This document shows positions 55,801 through 63,479 of a stretch of 64,000 bases of DNA, piece after piece; the stretch's first letter is position 1, and each line of letters opens with the position of its first letter. The position numbers and the translations under genes were made by a program. The notes beneath the pieces are model-generated. The model saw only the letters and a list, made by a program, of their open reading frames with translations. It had not been told where the DNA came from and did not search any database. This DNA comes from Kumtagia sp964244725 (GTDB lineage: Bacteria > Pseudomonadota > Alphaproteobacteria > Rhizobiales > Rhizobiaceae): contig CAXTJQ010000002.1 of assembly GCA_964244725.1 (NCBI GenBank), forward strand, positions 124,001 through 188,000, written 5' to 3'.

Positions 55801-56593
55801 CTCGGGCAGCGTGGCTGTTCGAGGGCTCGGGATCGAGGGCATCAACGCGGCCGGCCTGCCTGAAATCCTCGATCGCGCCGATGCGCAGGGCCGCGACATC
55901 GACGCGGCGCGGACCGGGGCCTTCGCCGAAAACGTTGCCGCTAAGGGCTCGATGGCCGGCGGCGACGCGGGCGCCGCCTTCACGATCGCCGGCGGCGTGG
56001 CGCGCGCTCCGTCCGCCACGCTCGGCGACGATCGCGCCAAACTGACGGCCGAGATCCAACTCGACCTTGTGACGGCTACGATCGAAACCACCGGCACGCT
56101 GACCTACGCGGCCGGAGACGAGGCGCTGACCGGTTCGGAGCCCGCGCTGCGCTATGCGCTCGCCGGGCCGCTCGGGGAGACCAGGCTGAGCTTCGACAGC
56201 GCGCCCCTGGCGCAATTCCTGACGCAGCGGGCGCTGGAGCGCGAGCAGCGGCGCGTCGAGGCGATGCAGGCGGTGCTGCTCGAAAAGCAGAGGCTGCGCC
56301 GCGAGGTTCGCTACTACGCGTCGCTCGAAGCCGAGCGCATCCGCATCGCCGACGAGGAGCGCAAGGCTGCCGAGGAGGCGCGCGAGAAGGCCGCGCAGGA
56401 AGCCAGGCTGCAGGCGGAAGCGGAGGAGCGAAGACAGGCCGAGGCCAGGCAGGCGGCCGAGGCCGCCGCGCAGAGGGCGCTGGAGGCCGCGGCAGAGGCG
56501 CGGCGCGAAGCCGAGGAGACGGAGAGACGCTTGAACGAGTCCACGCCGGAACAGATGACGCCGCCGACGCCGCGCGCCGAAATATCGCAATGA
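52814..56593 (+). CDS. AsmA-family protein, large, with C-terminal coiled coil
   Basis: About 1240-1259 aa inner-membrane-anchored protein of the AsmA/TamB-type family linked to outer membrane lipid homeostasis. A transmembrane helix (IVGGSFALALLVALIAPYF) is followed by DWTQYRADFEREASAVLGRRV, a typical AsmA start, then repeated beta-rich segments. The last 120 residues are a highly charged coiled coil. The start is unclear: TTG 52814 is the only standard codon, but GAGGA at 52868-52872 precedes ATC 52880 and CTG 52883, close to where homologues begin. Confidence 0.88.
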   Translation: MPFYRQTDRDRIGLRCKLRGNVILARLFVIVGGSFALALLVALIAPYFIDWTQYRADFEREASAVLGRRVTVEGAAEARLLPFPSVTFSQVTVAGGPAGEPAMSIEKFSMDAELAPFLRGDFLIFDMRVERPRAVLRAAADGAIDWAVRPSSPIAANRISIEKLTVTDGEIEIRHALSGRTHLLSGINADISARSLAGPWRLDGSLLADGIETALSASTGALDAGGRMRVRVKATPAGYGFALDADGEIGKDEGKGLGYSGEFHFNEIKPKQTAKEDRAPPPPGYRLSGQFILDYKQLDVAAFRVETGPLDQPYTADGKAALTFGAEPHFSIEAKGAQIRLDEAVGAPQDADLSLDARIAAVEAAVTALPKPSIPGTVRIDLPAVLVGDTTIRDVKLFAEPETGGWAVTSLAATLPGRTTLEGDGFLRTDAGFGFNGSLLLAVAQPSGFAAWLANDIDDSIRKLPAAGFRADVEIDARRQTFRAIELVLGGAKFRGEIDLRQPEGLRPSLSVALEGGALDAEGLSALKSLFLSERGVNRFAGGSLDLKVKAGPVTAAGFVAGTVDAALRLDDGRVDIDRLTIGGLEGASVSATGTLTDFPANPLGSIDASVVAVDLAPLMAKAGSSFPDNAVLRQVQRRVAGRAGLLADAKLDLVVSAETDDSGVSLARFDLKGSAGGTILALSSSMKGDVRDWRKSPVTLSASAANEDAGAVLALAGLQTLPLAVVGEGKMSLSAQGALANGLPTKLVFEAEGLSAAFDGVTGLGDDGLTAKGKTSLSAQDIQPWLMTVGVALPGLGTGMPVDLTAQADYGAKLLVLEDIDGALNETAVAGDLNAEIDRSLPRFTGALVVDDLTLDPLAAIVLGEASLVGDPGEWASAPFSQKRSLPFAADVDVSAGTLSAGSVTAYDATLSLRSDEAGLRVDDLKATYDGGTLAGRFDLKNNGGTGLLSAQVQIRGADLAREPVLAALTGRGDLSVTFSGSGKSVGAVVTALSGSGSVAVRGLGIEGINAAGLPEILDRADAQGRDIDAARTGAFAENVAAKGSMAGGDAGAAFTIAGGVARAPSATLGDDRAKLTAEIQLDLVTATIETTGTLTYAAGDEALTGSEPALRYALAGPLGETRLSFDSAPLAQFLTQRALEREQRRVEAMQAVLLEKQRLRREVRYYASLEAERIRIADEERKAAEEAREKAAQEARLQAEAEERRQAEARQAAEAAAQRALEAAAEARREAEETERRLNESTPEQMTPPTPRAEISQ

Positions 56594-56620
56594 CCAAGTC
56601 GACGGTCACAGCCCAAAGCA

Positions 56621-56851
56621 TCAATCGGCCTCCGGTAGACCGCTCCTGACGGTTTCGAGGACGAAGATGCGAATGGCCGACGACAGATTGCTGTCGCGCG
56701 CACGCTCGGCATCGATTTCGGCCACGAGCGCCGCGAGCGGCATGCGGCGACGCTCGGCGAGGCGCGCCAATTCGGCGGCGAAGGGCGGTTCGAGCGAATA
56801 GCTGGTGCGGTGGCCGCGGATCGTGACCGAATGCTTGCGCACGCCGCTCAT
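56621..56851 (-). CDS. Ribbon-helix-helix domain protein
   Basis: 76 aa. MSGVRKHSVTIRGHRTSYSLEPPFAAELARLAERR, then ALVAEIDAERARD and SAIRIFVLETVR, matches the RHH_4-type ribbon-helix-helix proteins of alphaproteobacteria, possible DNA binders. The start overlaps the end of the DUF4169 gene (56848), so both belong to the sspB-side cluster. Confidence 0.85.
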   Translation of the reverse strand: MSGVRKHSVTIRGHRTSYSLEPPFAAELARLAERRRMPLAALVAEIDAERARDSNLSSAIRIFVLETVRSGLPEAD

Positions 56852-57039
56852 TCCTCGGACGGCCCCTCCGTCAGGCGATGATTGTCGAGGCAGCGGTCCG
56901 CGCCGTCGCGCTCATGCCCGGCGCGGCGCTTCTCGATCTTGCCGAGCCCGTGCCTGGCCCGGTTTTCCGCCGCGAGACGCTCCTTGTCGTCGCGCTTGCG
57001 GCTCTTGCGCGCCATGCGAAGATTGACCACCTCGCCCAT
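56848..57039 (-). CDS. DUF4169 family protein
   Basis: 63 aa, very basic. MGEVVNLRMARKSRKRDDKERLAAENRARHG is the family pattern; function unknown. ATG 57039 is preferred to a GTG four codons upstream because homologues start with MGEVVNLR. Stands between sspB and the ribbon-helix-helix gene, overlapping the latter by 4 bases. Confidence 0.88.
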   Translation of the reverse strand: MGEVVNLRMARKSRKRDDKERLAAENRARHGLGKIEKRRAGHERDGADRCLDNHRLTEGPSEE

Positions 57040-57062
57040 GCCGATCCGCACCGCTCGCCCGG

Positions 57063-57602
57063 CTATTTCTTGCGGAAGGCGTCGAGGGAAACGACGTCCG
57101 CGCCCTTGGCCGCCGCGTCGGAGGCCTTCGCTGCGGCCTCGGCCAATTTTTCTTTCGGCGCGGGCTTCTTGGTCTGAACGGCCACGGGCTTGGGCGGCTT
57201 CTCAAGCTTGGCGGGAATCTCCGGCAAGGCCGCCTCGCCGGTGTCGGTCTTGACATCGAATTCGAGTTCGAAATTGACGGACGGATCGTAGAAGCCGCGA
57301 ACGGCCGAAAACGGAATCTCCAGTTTCTCGGGCACGTCCGAAAATGAAAGCCCGATCTCGAAGCCCGTTTCGGTGACCTTCAGATCCCAATACTGGAACT
57401 GGATCACGATCGTCATTTGCTCGGGATAGCGCTCGTGCAGGCGCGTCGAGATGCGGACGCCCGGCGCGCCGGTGAGGAAGGTGATGAAGAAATGGTGGCT
57501 GCCGGGAAGGCCGGTGCGCGAAACCTCGGTCAGGACCTTGCGCATCACGCCGCGCAAGGCCTCCTGGGCCAGGATATCGTAGCGGATGTGGTCTTCGGCC
57601 AT
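57063..57602 (-). CDS. sspB: SspB-family ClpXP adaptor
   Basis: 179 aa. The alpha-type SspB fold covers about residues 1-130 (DHIRYDILAQEALRGVMRKVL, then HHFFITFLTGAPGVRIS and MTIVIQFQYWDL). A linker rich in Ala, Lys and Pro leads to a short C-terminal ClpX-binding-like tail, ADVVSLDAFRKK. SspB delivers ssrA-tagged proteins to ClpXP. That the tmRNA gene lies about 2.8 kb away in the same window is a fitting but probably incidental association. Confidence 0.92.
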   Translation of the reverse strand: MAEDHIRYDILAQEALRGVMRKVLTEVSRTGLPGSHHFFITFLTGAPGVRISTRLHERYPEQMTIVIQFQYWDLKVTETGFEIGLSFSDVPEKLEIPFSAVRGFYDPSVNFELEFDVKTDTGEAALPEIPAKLEKPPKPVAVQTKKPAPKEKLAEAAAKASDAAAKGADVVSLDAFRKK

Positions 57603-57701
57603 CGCAGGGCGGCTTCCGTTTGAATCGAGCGCGTCCTACCTCTAATCAAGGTTGATGCGCTCGTAAACGGAATTAGGCGCGGCGCCTTCGGGACGCCGGC
57701 G

Positions 57702-58361
57702 TCAGGGCGCCGCGACCGCGCGCTTGCCGTAGGCGCGCAGAAAGGTCCGCACCCCGTTGTCGGCGGCGGCCGCGACCCGATCCGCCGAGACGGCGTCGCC
57801 AAGCAGCATCGCGACCTGCAAATCGGCGTTGATCAACGCCAGGAACTGGCGGGCGGCGATGTCGGGATCGCCGAGATCGAGATGACCGCCGAGCCCCAGG
57901 CGCGCGAAGCGGGCCGCGAGCGCCGACCAGGTCTTGGCCGGCCCTTCCTCTCGCCAAGGAGCGAAGAGCTCCGGATAGCGGTCACCCTCGGACTGGATCA
58001 GCTTGCGCAGGAACTTGCCGTCACGGTTGCAGAAGCAGTTGCCCTGCAGCCGGACGGCAAACGCCACGAGTTCGCCGTGCAGATCGGTCGGGCGGTCCGG
58101 GAAGGTCGCGAGCGTTTCAAAGATGTCGGCATTGATGCGTCCGGTGACCTCGCGCACGACCGCCACGAACAGCCGCTCCTTGTCGCCGTGGTGATTGTAG
58201 ATCGTCTGCCGCGAGACGCCGGCCTGCGCTGCGATCAGATCGATATTGGCGCCGGTGAACCCCTCGCGGCAGAAGATCTGGGCCGCGGCATCGACGATCG
58301 AGTGGCGCTTTTCGGCGTGACGACGCGTAGCCGAGATGTCAGGAGCGTCAGTTTGCAGCAT
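57702..58361 (-). CDS. TetR-family transcriptional regulator
   Basis: 219 aa. The N-terminal HTH (residues 15-60: KRHSIVDAAAQIFCREGFTGANIDLIAAQAGVSRQTIYNHHGDKERL) is the TetR type. The C-terminal domain has a TetR_C-like segment with paired Cys (GNCFCNRDG). The gene starts at ATG 58361, 51 codons below the longest frame. It is divergent from a drug-efflux gene with a palindrome between them, so it probably represses that gene and itself. Confidence 0.9.
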   Translation of the reverse strand: MLQTDAPDISATRRHAEKRHSIVDAAAQIFCREGFTGANIDLIAAQAGVSRQTIYNHHGDKERLFVAVVREVTGRINADIFETLATFPDRPTDLHGELVAFAVRLQGNCFCNRDGKFLRKLIQSEGDRYPELFAPWREEGPAKTWSALAARFARLGLGGHLDLGDPDIAARQFLALINADLQVAMLLGDAVSADRVAAAADNGVRTFLRAYGKRAVAAP

Positions 58362-58388
58362 CGAAATCCTATAGAGGCGATTGACGAT

Positions 58389-58406
58389 TTGGACAAGTCT
58401 GTCTAA
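58389..58406. promoter_or_regulatory. Palindromic operator between tetR and the Bcr/CflA gene
   Basis: TTGGACAAGTCTGTCTAA, 18 bp, almost symmetric (TTrGACA-N4-TGTCyAA) and about 28 bp upstream of the regulator's start codon on the minus strand. Its centre lies in an AT-rich region with candidate promoter elements. TetR-family operators are usually of this length; binding by the neighbouring regulator is inferred. Confidence 0.6.
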
Positions 58407-58503
58407 AAATATTGGCGTCGAGTTCGCTTTCGGAGGAGCGGCGTTCTTGGGCGCGAGTCGGATCGGGCTGCCATCGGCCGTCCTTGTCCGGCGATCAACT
58501 CGG

Positions 58504-59718
58504 ATGACCGACATGCAAGTTCAATTCTTCCGCATCGCCATCGTGCTCGGCCTGTTGTCGGCGATCGGCCCGTTCGCGATCGACATGTATCTCCCGGCGC
58601 TGCCGGCGATCGCCGCCGACCTGAATGCGAGCACTGCCGCCGTGCAGGCGAGCCTGCTCGCGTTCTTCCTCTCGATGGGCCTGGGCCAGATCCTGGCGGG
58701 ACCGATCTCGGACATGGTCGGGCGCAAGGCGCCGCTCTATGCCGGTCTCGGGCTGTTCGCGATCGGCGGCATCGGCGCCGCGCTCTCGCCGACGATCGAG
58801 ACGCTGATCGCGTTCCGCTTACTGCAGGGTTTCGGGGCCTGCGCGGGCATGGTCATCCCGCGTGCGATCGTGCGCGACCTGCACACAGGCAACGAGGCGG
58901 CGCGGCTGATGTCGCTGCTCATGCTCGTCTTCAGCGTTTCGCCGATCCTTGCGCCGCTGACCGGCAGCGTGATCATCGGGGCGTTCGGCTGGCGCGCGGT
59001 GTTTTGGGCCGTGACCTGCGCCGCGGGGCTCGCCGTGATCCTGCTCGCGACCTCGTTGCGCGAAACGCGGCCGGTCGAGCAAAGGGCGGGCAGTTCGGCC
59101 GGCAGCGCGCTGTCAGGATATCGGCGGCTGCTCGGGGACCGCCGCTTTCTCGGGCTGAGCCTGATCGGCGGTTTCAGCATTTCGAGCTTCTTCATCTATC
59201 TCGCCAACTCGTCGTTCATCCTGATCGACCACTACGGCGTGTCGCCGATGGCCTATAGCCTGTTCTTCTCCGTCAACGCCGTGGCGTTCATCGGCGCATC
59301 GCAGTTCACCGGATTCTTCGCCGGCCGCTACGGCCTGCGCCGCGTCGTGCGGGTGGCGGTCTCGGGCTTCGTCACGGTCATGATCGCGCTGCTGATCGTC
59401 ATGGCGAGCGGGGTCGACCGCCTCGACGTGCTGGCCGTCATGCTGTTCTTCGGCTACGGTTTCCTGGGTCTGGTCATTCCGACGACTTCGGTGCTGGCGA
59501 TGGACGACCATGGCGAGATCGCCGGCACCGCGTCCGCATTGATGGGCACTCTGCATTTCGCCACCGGCGCCGCCGCGATGGCCATTTCGAGCGTATTCTT
59601 CGACGGGACCGCTCTGCCGATGGTGGTCGGCATCGCGACCTGCGCGGCGATCGCGTTCGGCCTCACGCAGGCGACTTTGGGTGGGGCGGTGAAAGCAGCG
59701 GAGGCGCCGGCTGAGTAG
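58504..59718 (+). CDS. Bcr/CflA-type multidrug efflux MFS transporter
   Basis: 404 aa with about twelve transmembrane helices. FAIDMYLPALPAIAADL near residue 21, the A-motif region PISDMVGRKAPLYAGL near 60, and FGACAGMVIPRAIVRDL near 115 are typical of the Bcr/CflA subfamily (bicyclomycin or chloramphenicol resistance type). Substrate unknown. ATG 58504 is used; ATG 58513 is an alternative. It is divergent from a TetR-type gene whose operator-like palindrome lies about 100 bp upstream. Confidence 0.9.
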   Translation: MTDMQVQFFRIAIVLGLLSAIGPFAIDMYLPALPAIAADLNASTAAVQASLLAFFLSMGLGQILAGPISDMVGRKAPLYAGLGLFAIGGIGAALSPTIETLIAFRLLQGFGACAGMVIPRAIVRDLHTGNEAARLMSLLMLVFSVSPILAPLTGSVIIGAFGWRAVFWAVTCAAGLAVILLATSLRETRPVEQRAGSSAGSALSGYRRLLGDRRFLGLSLIGGFSISSFFIYLANSSFILIDHYGVSPMAYSLFFSVNAVAFIGASQFTGFFAGRYGLRRVVRVAVSGFVTVMIALLIVMASGVDRLDVLAVMLFFGYGFLGLVIPTTSVLAMDDHGEIAGTASALMGTLHFATGAAAMAISSVFFDGTALPMVVGIATCAAIAFGLTQATLGGAVKAAEAPAE

Positions 59719-59719
59719 G

Positions 59720-60054
59720 CTATCTGGAAAGCTCCTCCCCGATCACCGCACGGAGCCCTTCGAGACCCTTCGCCGTTTCCCAGACTTTCCAAAGAAGCAG
59801 GCTGCCATAATCGTGTCGATAGATGTTTCCAGCACCCGCGATCTCCTTCCAGGGAATATCGGAATGCCTTGCCTTTAATTCGGCAGGCAGACGCCTGGAC
59901 GCTTCGGAAATCACTTCAAGGCAGCGGATGACGGCTCGAGTGCGAAGATCGTCCGCTTCAAACTGCTCAAGAGCCATCGAGCCCAAAATTCAATGCAGAG
60001 GTCAATCTCCGTTGGAATGTCACGCAGATATCCGACCTTTCGGTCAGAATGCAT
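59720..60054 (-). pseudogene. hepT: hepT toxin gene, interrupted by a 1-base frameshift
   Basis: HepT-type HEPN ribonuclease toxin. The first frame starts at ATG 60054, overlapping the mntA stop, and reads MHSDRKVGYLRDIPTEIDLC...EF; at the T-run at 59985-59988 (minus strand) it leaves the family frame. The rest, LEQFEADDLRTRAVIRCLEVISEAS and GAGNIYRHDYGSLLLWKVW, is in the frame 1 base away. Adding one T gives a 111-residue protein of normal HepT length. The short remaining frame from ATG 59977 (85 aa) lacks the first 25 residues of a HepT. Confidence 0.72.
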
Positions 60055-60340
60055 AGACAAGGTCCCGCTCCACTGTCTGGCGAATCGCAGGTTTCAACGC
60101 AGCGCGATCAATCACATCGACCTGACTATCAAACAGGTCGATGACGGCCAATTGCACGCCGGCATAGTCCCAGATCGTCCTGGAGACCTGATCGTCGAGG
60201 TCGACAGCGATATCGATGTCGCTCTCCGTGCGAGCCTCGCCGCGCGCCAATGACCCGAAGACGCCCGCGTGAACTACGCCACGAGGGCGCAGGCTCATCT
60301 CTGCCTCCCGCAGAATAGCAAGTACATCAGCCAGCGTCAT
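60044..60340 (-). CDS. mntA: MntA-type nucleotidyltransferase antitoxin
   Basis: 98 aa minimal nucleotidyltransferase. GVFGSLARGEARTESDIDIAV contains the GS...DxD motif that binds nucleotide and metal. In MntA-HepT systems this enzyme AMPylates HepT and blocks its RNase activity. The gene is intact and its end overlaps the start of hepT, which here is frameshifted. Confidence 0.88.
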   Translation of the reverse strand: MTLADVLAILREAEMSLRPRGVVHAGVFGSLARGEARTESDIDIAVDLDDQVSRTIWDYAGVQLAVIDLFDSQVDVIDRAALKPAIRQTVERDLVYAF

Positions 60341-60371
60341 GCTCGTCTACTATCACGGATGAAAAAGAAAG

Positions 60372-60690
60372 TGGAGGTTTCTGTTGCCAGGTACCTCCGA
60401 ACCCCGCCTAGAAGTGCGAACCGCTAGGACTTGAATTGAAGCTATCGCACCGCTTACGCGGCGAGACGTGCTTCCGCATAGTTGTCATTTGCAACTACAA
60501 GTTTAGCCCGATAACGGTGGTACAATGCCGGGCAAAAGTACGATCTTTACACCTTCGTCGATCCTGTTTCGCCCCCATCAGGAGCCGCCGGCGCGCCGGC
60601 GGGTCCTGGTGGAGGCGCCGGGTACCGCCCCCGGGTCCGAACGGCTTATTGCATCGCCTGTTTATCACCATAGTCGGTCGAGCCGACGAC
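60372..60690 (-). ncRNA. ssrA: Circularly permuted tmRNA (alphaproteobacterial two-piece type)
   Basis: Rescues stalled ribosomes and tags the nascent peptide. On the minus strand the acceptor piece comes first, with its 3' end CGCCTCCACCA finishing at 60607; a processing spacer with a GC-rich hairpin (60577-60606) follows; the coding piece then starts GGGGGCGAAACAGGATCGAC at 60576. The tag frame is complement 60454-60492: ANDNYAEARLAA then TAA, resume codon GCA. The coding piece ends in a stem GGAGGT/ACCTCC (60398-60373) before a T-run. The 5' end of the acceptor piece is approximate. Confidence 0.95.
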
Positions 60691-60831
60691 CCTGATATAG
60701 GGAAAGGCGAAGCGAATTGAAAGACGGATTGCAGCCGGCTTCGCATCGATCCGTTGGATATAATCCGACCGCGGTTCAAACCGCGGGCGGGTCGCGCTAT
60801 ACTTGGCGCGTTCAGGAGGCGCCAGGATTCC

Positions 60832-61626
60832 ATGCGGCAATATCTCGATCTCCTCCAGCATGCGCTGGACCACGGCGTCGACCGCGGCGACCGGACGGGG
60901 ACCGGCACGCGCGGCGTGTTCGGCTATCAGATGCGGTTCGATCTGGCGCGCGGATTTCCGGCGACGACCACGAAGAAACTGCATCTCAAGTCGATCATCC
61001 ACGAGTTGCTCTGGTTTCTCGCCGGCGACACCAACATCAAATATCTCAACGATAACGGCGTGACGATCTGGGACGAATGGGCCGATGCGAACGGCGATCT
61101 CGGGCCGGTTTACGGAAGCCAATGGCGGTCGTGGCCCGCGCGCGACGGCGGTGAAATCGACCAGATCGCGAACGTTCTCCATCAGTTGAAGACGAATCCG
61201 TATTCGCGGCGTCTCGTCGTCTCGGCCTGGAACCCGGCGGAGGTCGGCGCGATGGCGCTGCCGCCATGCCATTGCCTGTTCCAGTTCTACGTCGCCGAAG
61301 GCCGGCTGTCGTGCCAGATGTACCAGCGCTCCGCCGATATCTTCCTCGGCGTGCCGTTCAACATCGCGTCCTACGCCTTGCTGACCCTGATGGCGGCGCA
61401 GGTCAGCGGCCTGAAGCCGGGCGACTTCGTCCACACGCTTGGGGATGCGCATCTCTACCACAATCATTTCGAGCAGGCGCGCGAGCAGCTGCAGCGGACG
61501 CCTGGGCCGCCGCCGACGATGAGGATCAATCCGGCGGTGACCGACCTGTTCGCCTTCCGATACGAGGATTTCTCGCTGAAGGACTATGCGGCGGCGCCTT
61601 CGATCAAGGCGCCGATCGCGGTGTAG
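60832..61626 (+). CDS. thyA: Thymidylate synthase
   Basis: 264 aa enzyme making dTMP from dUMP with methylenetetrahydrofolate. The ATG at 60832 follows AGGAGGCGCC and gives the usual MRQYLDLL start. Catalytic Cys146 in LPPCHCLFQFY, the RRLVVSAWNP segment, and DAHLYHNHFEQAREQL near the end are family marks. A standard ThyA, not ThyX. It is upstream of a DUF4424 gene and folA, which regenerates the folate cofactor. Confidence 0.97.
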   Translation: MRQYLDLLQHALDHGVDRGDRTGTGTRGVFGYQMRFDLARGFPATTTKKLHLKSIIHELLWFLAGDTNIKYLNDNGVTIWDEWADANGDLGPVYGSQWRSWPARDGGEIDQIANVLHQLKTNPYSRRLVVSAWNPAEVGAMALPPCHCLFQFYVAEGRLSCQMYQRSADIFLGVPFNIASYALLTLMAAQVSGLKPGDFVHTLGDAHLYHNHFEQAREQLQRTPGPPPTMRINPAVTDLFAFRYEDFSLKDYAAAPSIKAPIAV

Positions 61627-61716
61627 GCATTGGCCCCGTCATGCGATATGCCTTCGGATGACGGGCCGGGGAACGTCTCCGTCGCGGCCGAAATCGATCC
61701 CGGGGGGATGGACGCC

Positions 61717-62811
61717 ATGTCACGATACCTGTCGGCGCTTGCCGTCATCTTGCCAGCGCTGTCCGCGCCGGCTCTCGCCAACGATTCCATCGCCGGACTC
61801 GGCGCCGGGGGCATCATCCTCGGGCGGACCGACGCGGTGGCGATGGAGAGCGAGGATCTGTTCGTGTCGATGGACGAGGTCAAGGTCGACTATGTGTTCC
61901 GGAATTCGACCGACAGGAATGTCGAGACCGTGGTCGCGTTTCCGATGCCGGATATCGCCGCCAGCCCCTACGAGATGCCGGCGCTGCCAGACAATGCCAG
62001 CGACAATTTTCTCGATTTTCAGATCACGATCGACGGCAAGCCGGTCGAAACGACGCTGGAGCAGCGGGCCTCGGCTGTCGGCGTCGACATAACAGAGGAA
62101 CTGAAATCGCGGGGTGTCCCGGTCAACCCGTTCACGCAGCCGGCATTCGACGCGCTCGCCAGGCTGCCGCGGGCAGTTGCGGACGACTGGATCGACCGCG
62201 GCGTTCTGATCGTCGACCGCTACGACGACGGCTCGGGCATGAAGGACGTGCGCACGCCGTCCTGGGTGCTTCGGTCGGCCTATTGGTGGAGGACGACATT
62301 CCCGGCCGGGCAGGCGGTGAGGGTCTCCCATCGCTACAAGCCGAGCGTCGGCGCTTCGGCCGGCCTGAGCTTCTATTACGACAACGGCTTCCAGGACCCG
62401 TATCCGGACTACAGGGCGCGATACTGTATCGAGGGCGAGTTCGAGCGGTCTGTCCAAATGGCCGCGAAGGCCGCCCCGGACGGCTATCCGCGATTGTCGG
62501 AGTACCGCCTCCAATACGTGCTCAAGACGGGTGCGAACTGGGCGCTCGGGACGATCGCCAAATTTCACCTGACCGTCGACAAGGGCGCGCCCGAAAACGT
62601 CATCAGCCTTTGCGGCAAGGGCTTGCATCGGACCGGCCCGACCCGTTTCGAACTTGACGAGGCGGACTACTATCCAAACAAGGATATCGATATCCTGATC
62701 CTGAAGCCTTACGGCGATGCGGAGCGCGGAGACGCGCTGAAGCCGGCAGGGCGCGGCAAGGGGGATCCCGACCGCAAGCGCATGCGGCGCGCCAACGGCG
62801 CGCCCGGCTGA
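61717..62811 (+). CDS. DUF4424 family secreted protein
   Basis: 364 aa with signal peptide (MSRYLSALAVILPALSAPALA, cut near AND). GLGAGGIILGRTDAVAMESEDLFVS, EVKVDYVFRNSTDRNVETVVAFPMPD and the Trp-rich WWRTTFPAG block are the family pattern. Function unknown. ATG 61717 is chosen since GGGGGG lies nine bases before; ATG 61708 is an alternative. The stop overlaps folA by one base, so the three genes thyA, this gene and folA may be one unit. Confidence 0.85.
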   Translation: MSRYLSALAVILPALSAPALANDSIAGLGAGGIILGRTDAVAMESEDLFVSMDEVKVDYVFRNSTDRNVETVVAFPMPDIAASPYEMPALPDNASDNFLDFQITIDGKPVETTLEQRASAVGVDITEELKSRGVPVNPFTQPAFDALARLPRAVADDWIDRGVLIVDRYDDGSGMKDVRTPSWVLRSAYWWRTTFPAGQAVRVSHRYKPSVGASAGLSFYYDNGFQDPYPDYRARYCIEGEFERSVQMAAKAAPDGYPRLSEYRLQYVLKTGANWALGTIAKFHLTVDKGAPENVISLCGKGLHRTGPTRFELDEADYYPNKDIDILILKPYGDAERGDALKPAGRGKGDPDRKRMRRANGAPG

Positions 62812-63350
62812 TGTCCGTCACGATTCTCGCGGCGGTCGCGCAAAACGGCGTCATCGGCCGCGATGGCGGCTTGCCCTGGAAGCTCTCGGGCGACCTGAAG
62901 CGCTTCAAGGCCGATACGATGGGCAAGCCGATCGTGATGGGACGCAAGACCTGGCAGGGGCTTGGCAGGCCGCTGCCCGGGCGTATGAACATCGTGGTGA
63001 CACGCGATCCGAGCTTCGATGCGTCCGGCGCGGCGTTGGCGCCGACGCTCGATGAGGCCTTGGCGATCGCCGAGCGGCGGGTCGGATTCATGCCGGACGC
63101 CGGCGGTGAAATCTGCGTGATCGGCGGCGGCGAGATCTATGCGCAAGCGATGACGGTCGCGACCCGGCTGCGCATAACCCATGTGCTGGCGGAGGTCGAT
63201 GGCGATACGCTGTTCCCGGCAATCGATCCCGGCCTTTGGCATGCCGTCTCGTCGGCGGATTTCGCGGCCGGCGAAAGGGACAGCCATCCGACTCGCCACA
63301 CGGTCTACGAGCGGATCGAGAAACCGCTGCATTTGTCGTCGTTCGTTTGA
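62811..63350 (+). CDS. folA: Dihydrofolate reductase
   Basis: 179 aa NADPH enzyme regenerating tetrahydrofolate. NGVIGRDGGLPWKLSGDLKRFK near residue 12, PIVMGRKTWQGLGRPLPGR near 40 and VIGGGEIYAQAM near 103 are all DHFR signatures; the LPW-D segment carries the substrate-binding acid. The start overlaps the preceding stop (TGATG). It pairs functionally with thyA. Confidence 0.96.
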   Translation: MSVTILAAVAQNGVIGRDGGLPWKLSGDLKRFKADTMGKPIVMGRKTWQGLGRPLPGRMNIVVTRDPSFDASGAALAPTLDEALAIAERRVGFMPDAGGEICVIGGGEIYAQAMTVATRLRITHVLAEVDGDTLFPAIDPGLWHAVSSADFAAGERDSHPTRHTVYERIEKPLHLSSFV

Positions 63351-63479
63351 GCCGACCGCCGTCGAAGCGGACGCGAACACGATGTGCCGCGTTGAAAGCG
63401 CCGCGCCGCATCCCTATAGAAGGGTCGACGATTGCCGGCGTCCGCTGGCGCGCGATGCCGCGCATTTGAAAGGAACTCG

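Noticed and set aside
60495..60908. Minus-strand open frames across the tmRNA region
   Set aside because: The region is fully explained by the permuted tmRNA and the thyA start.
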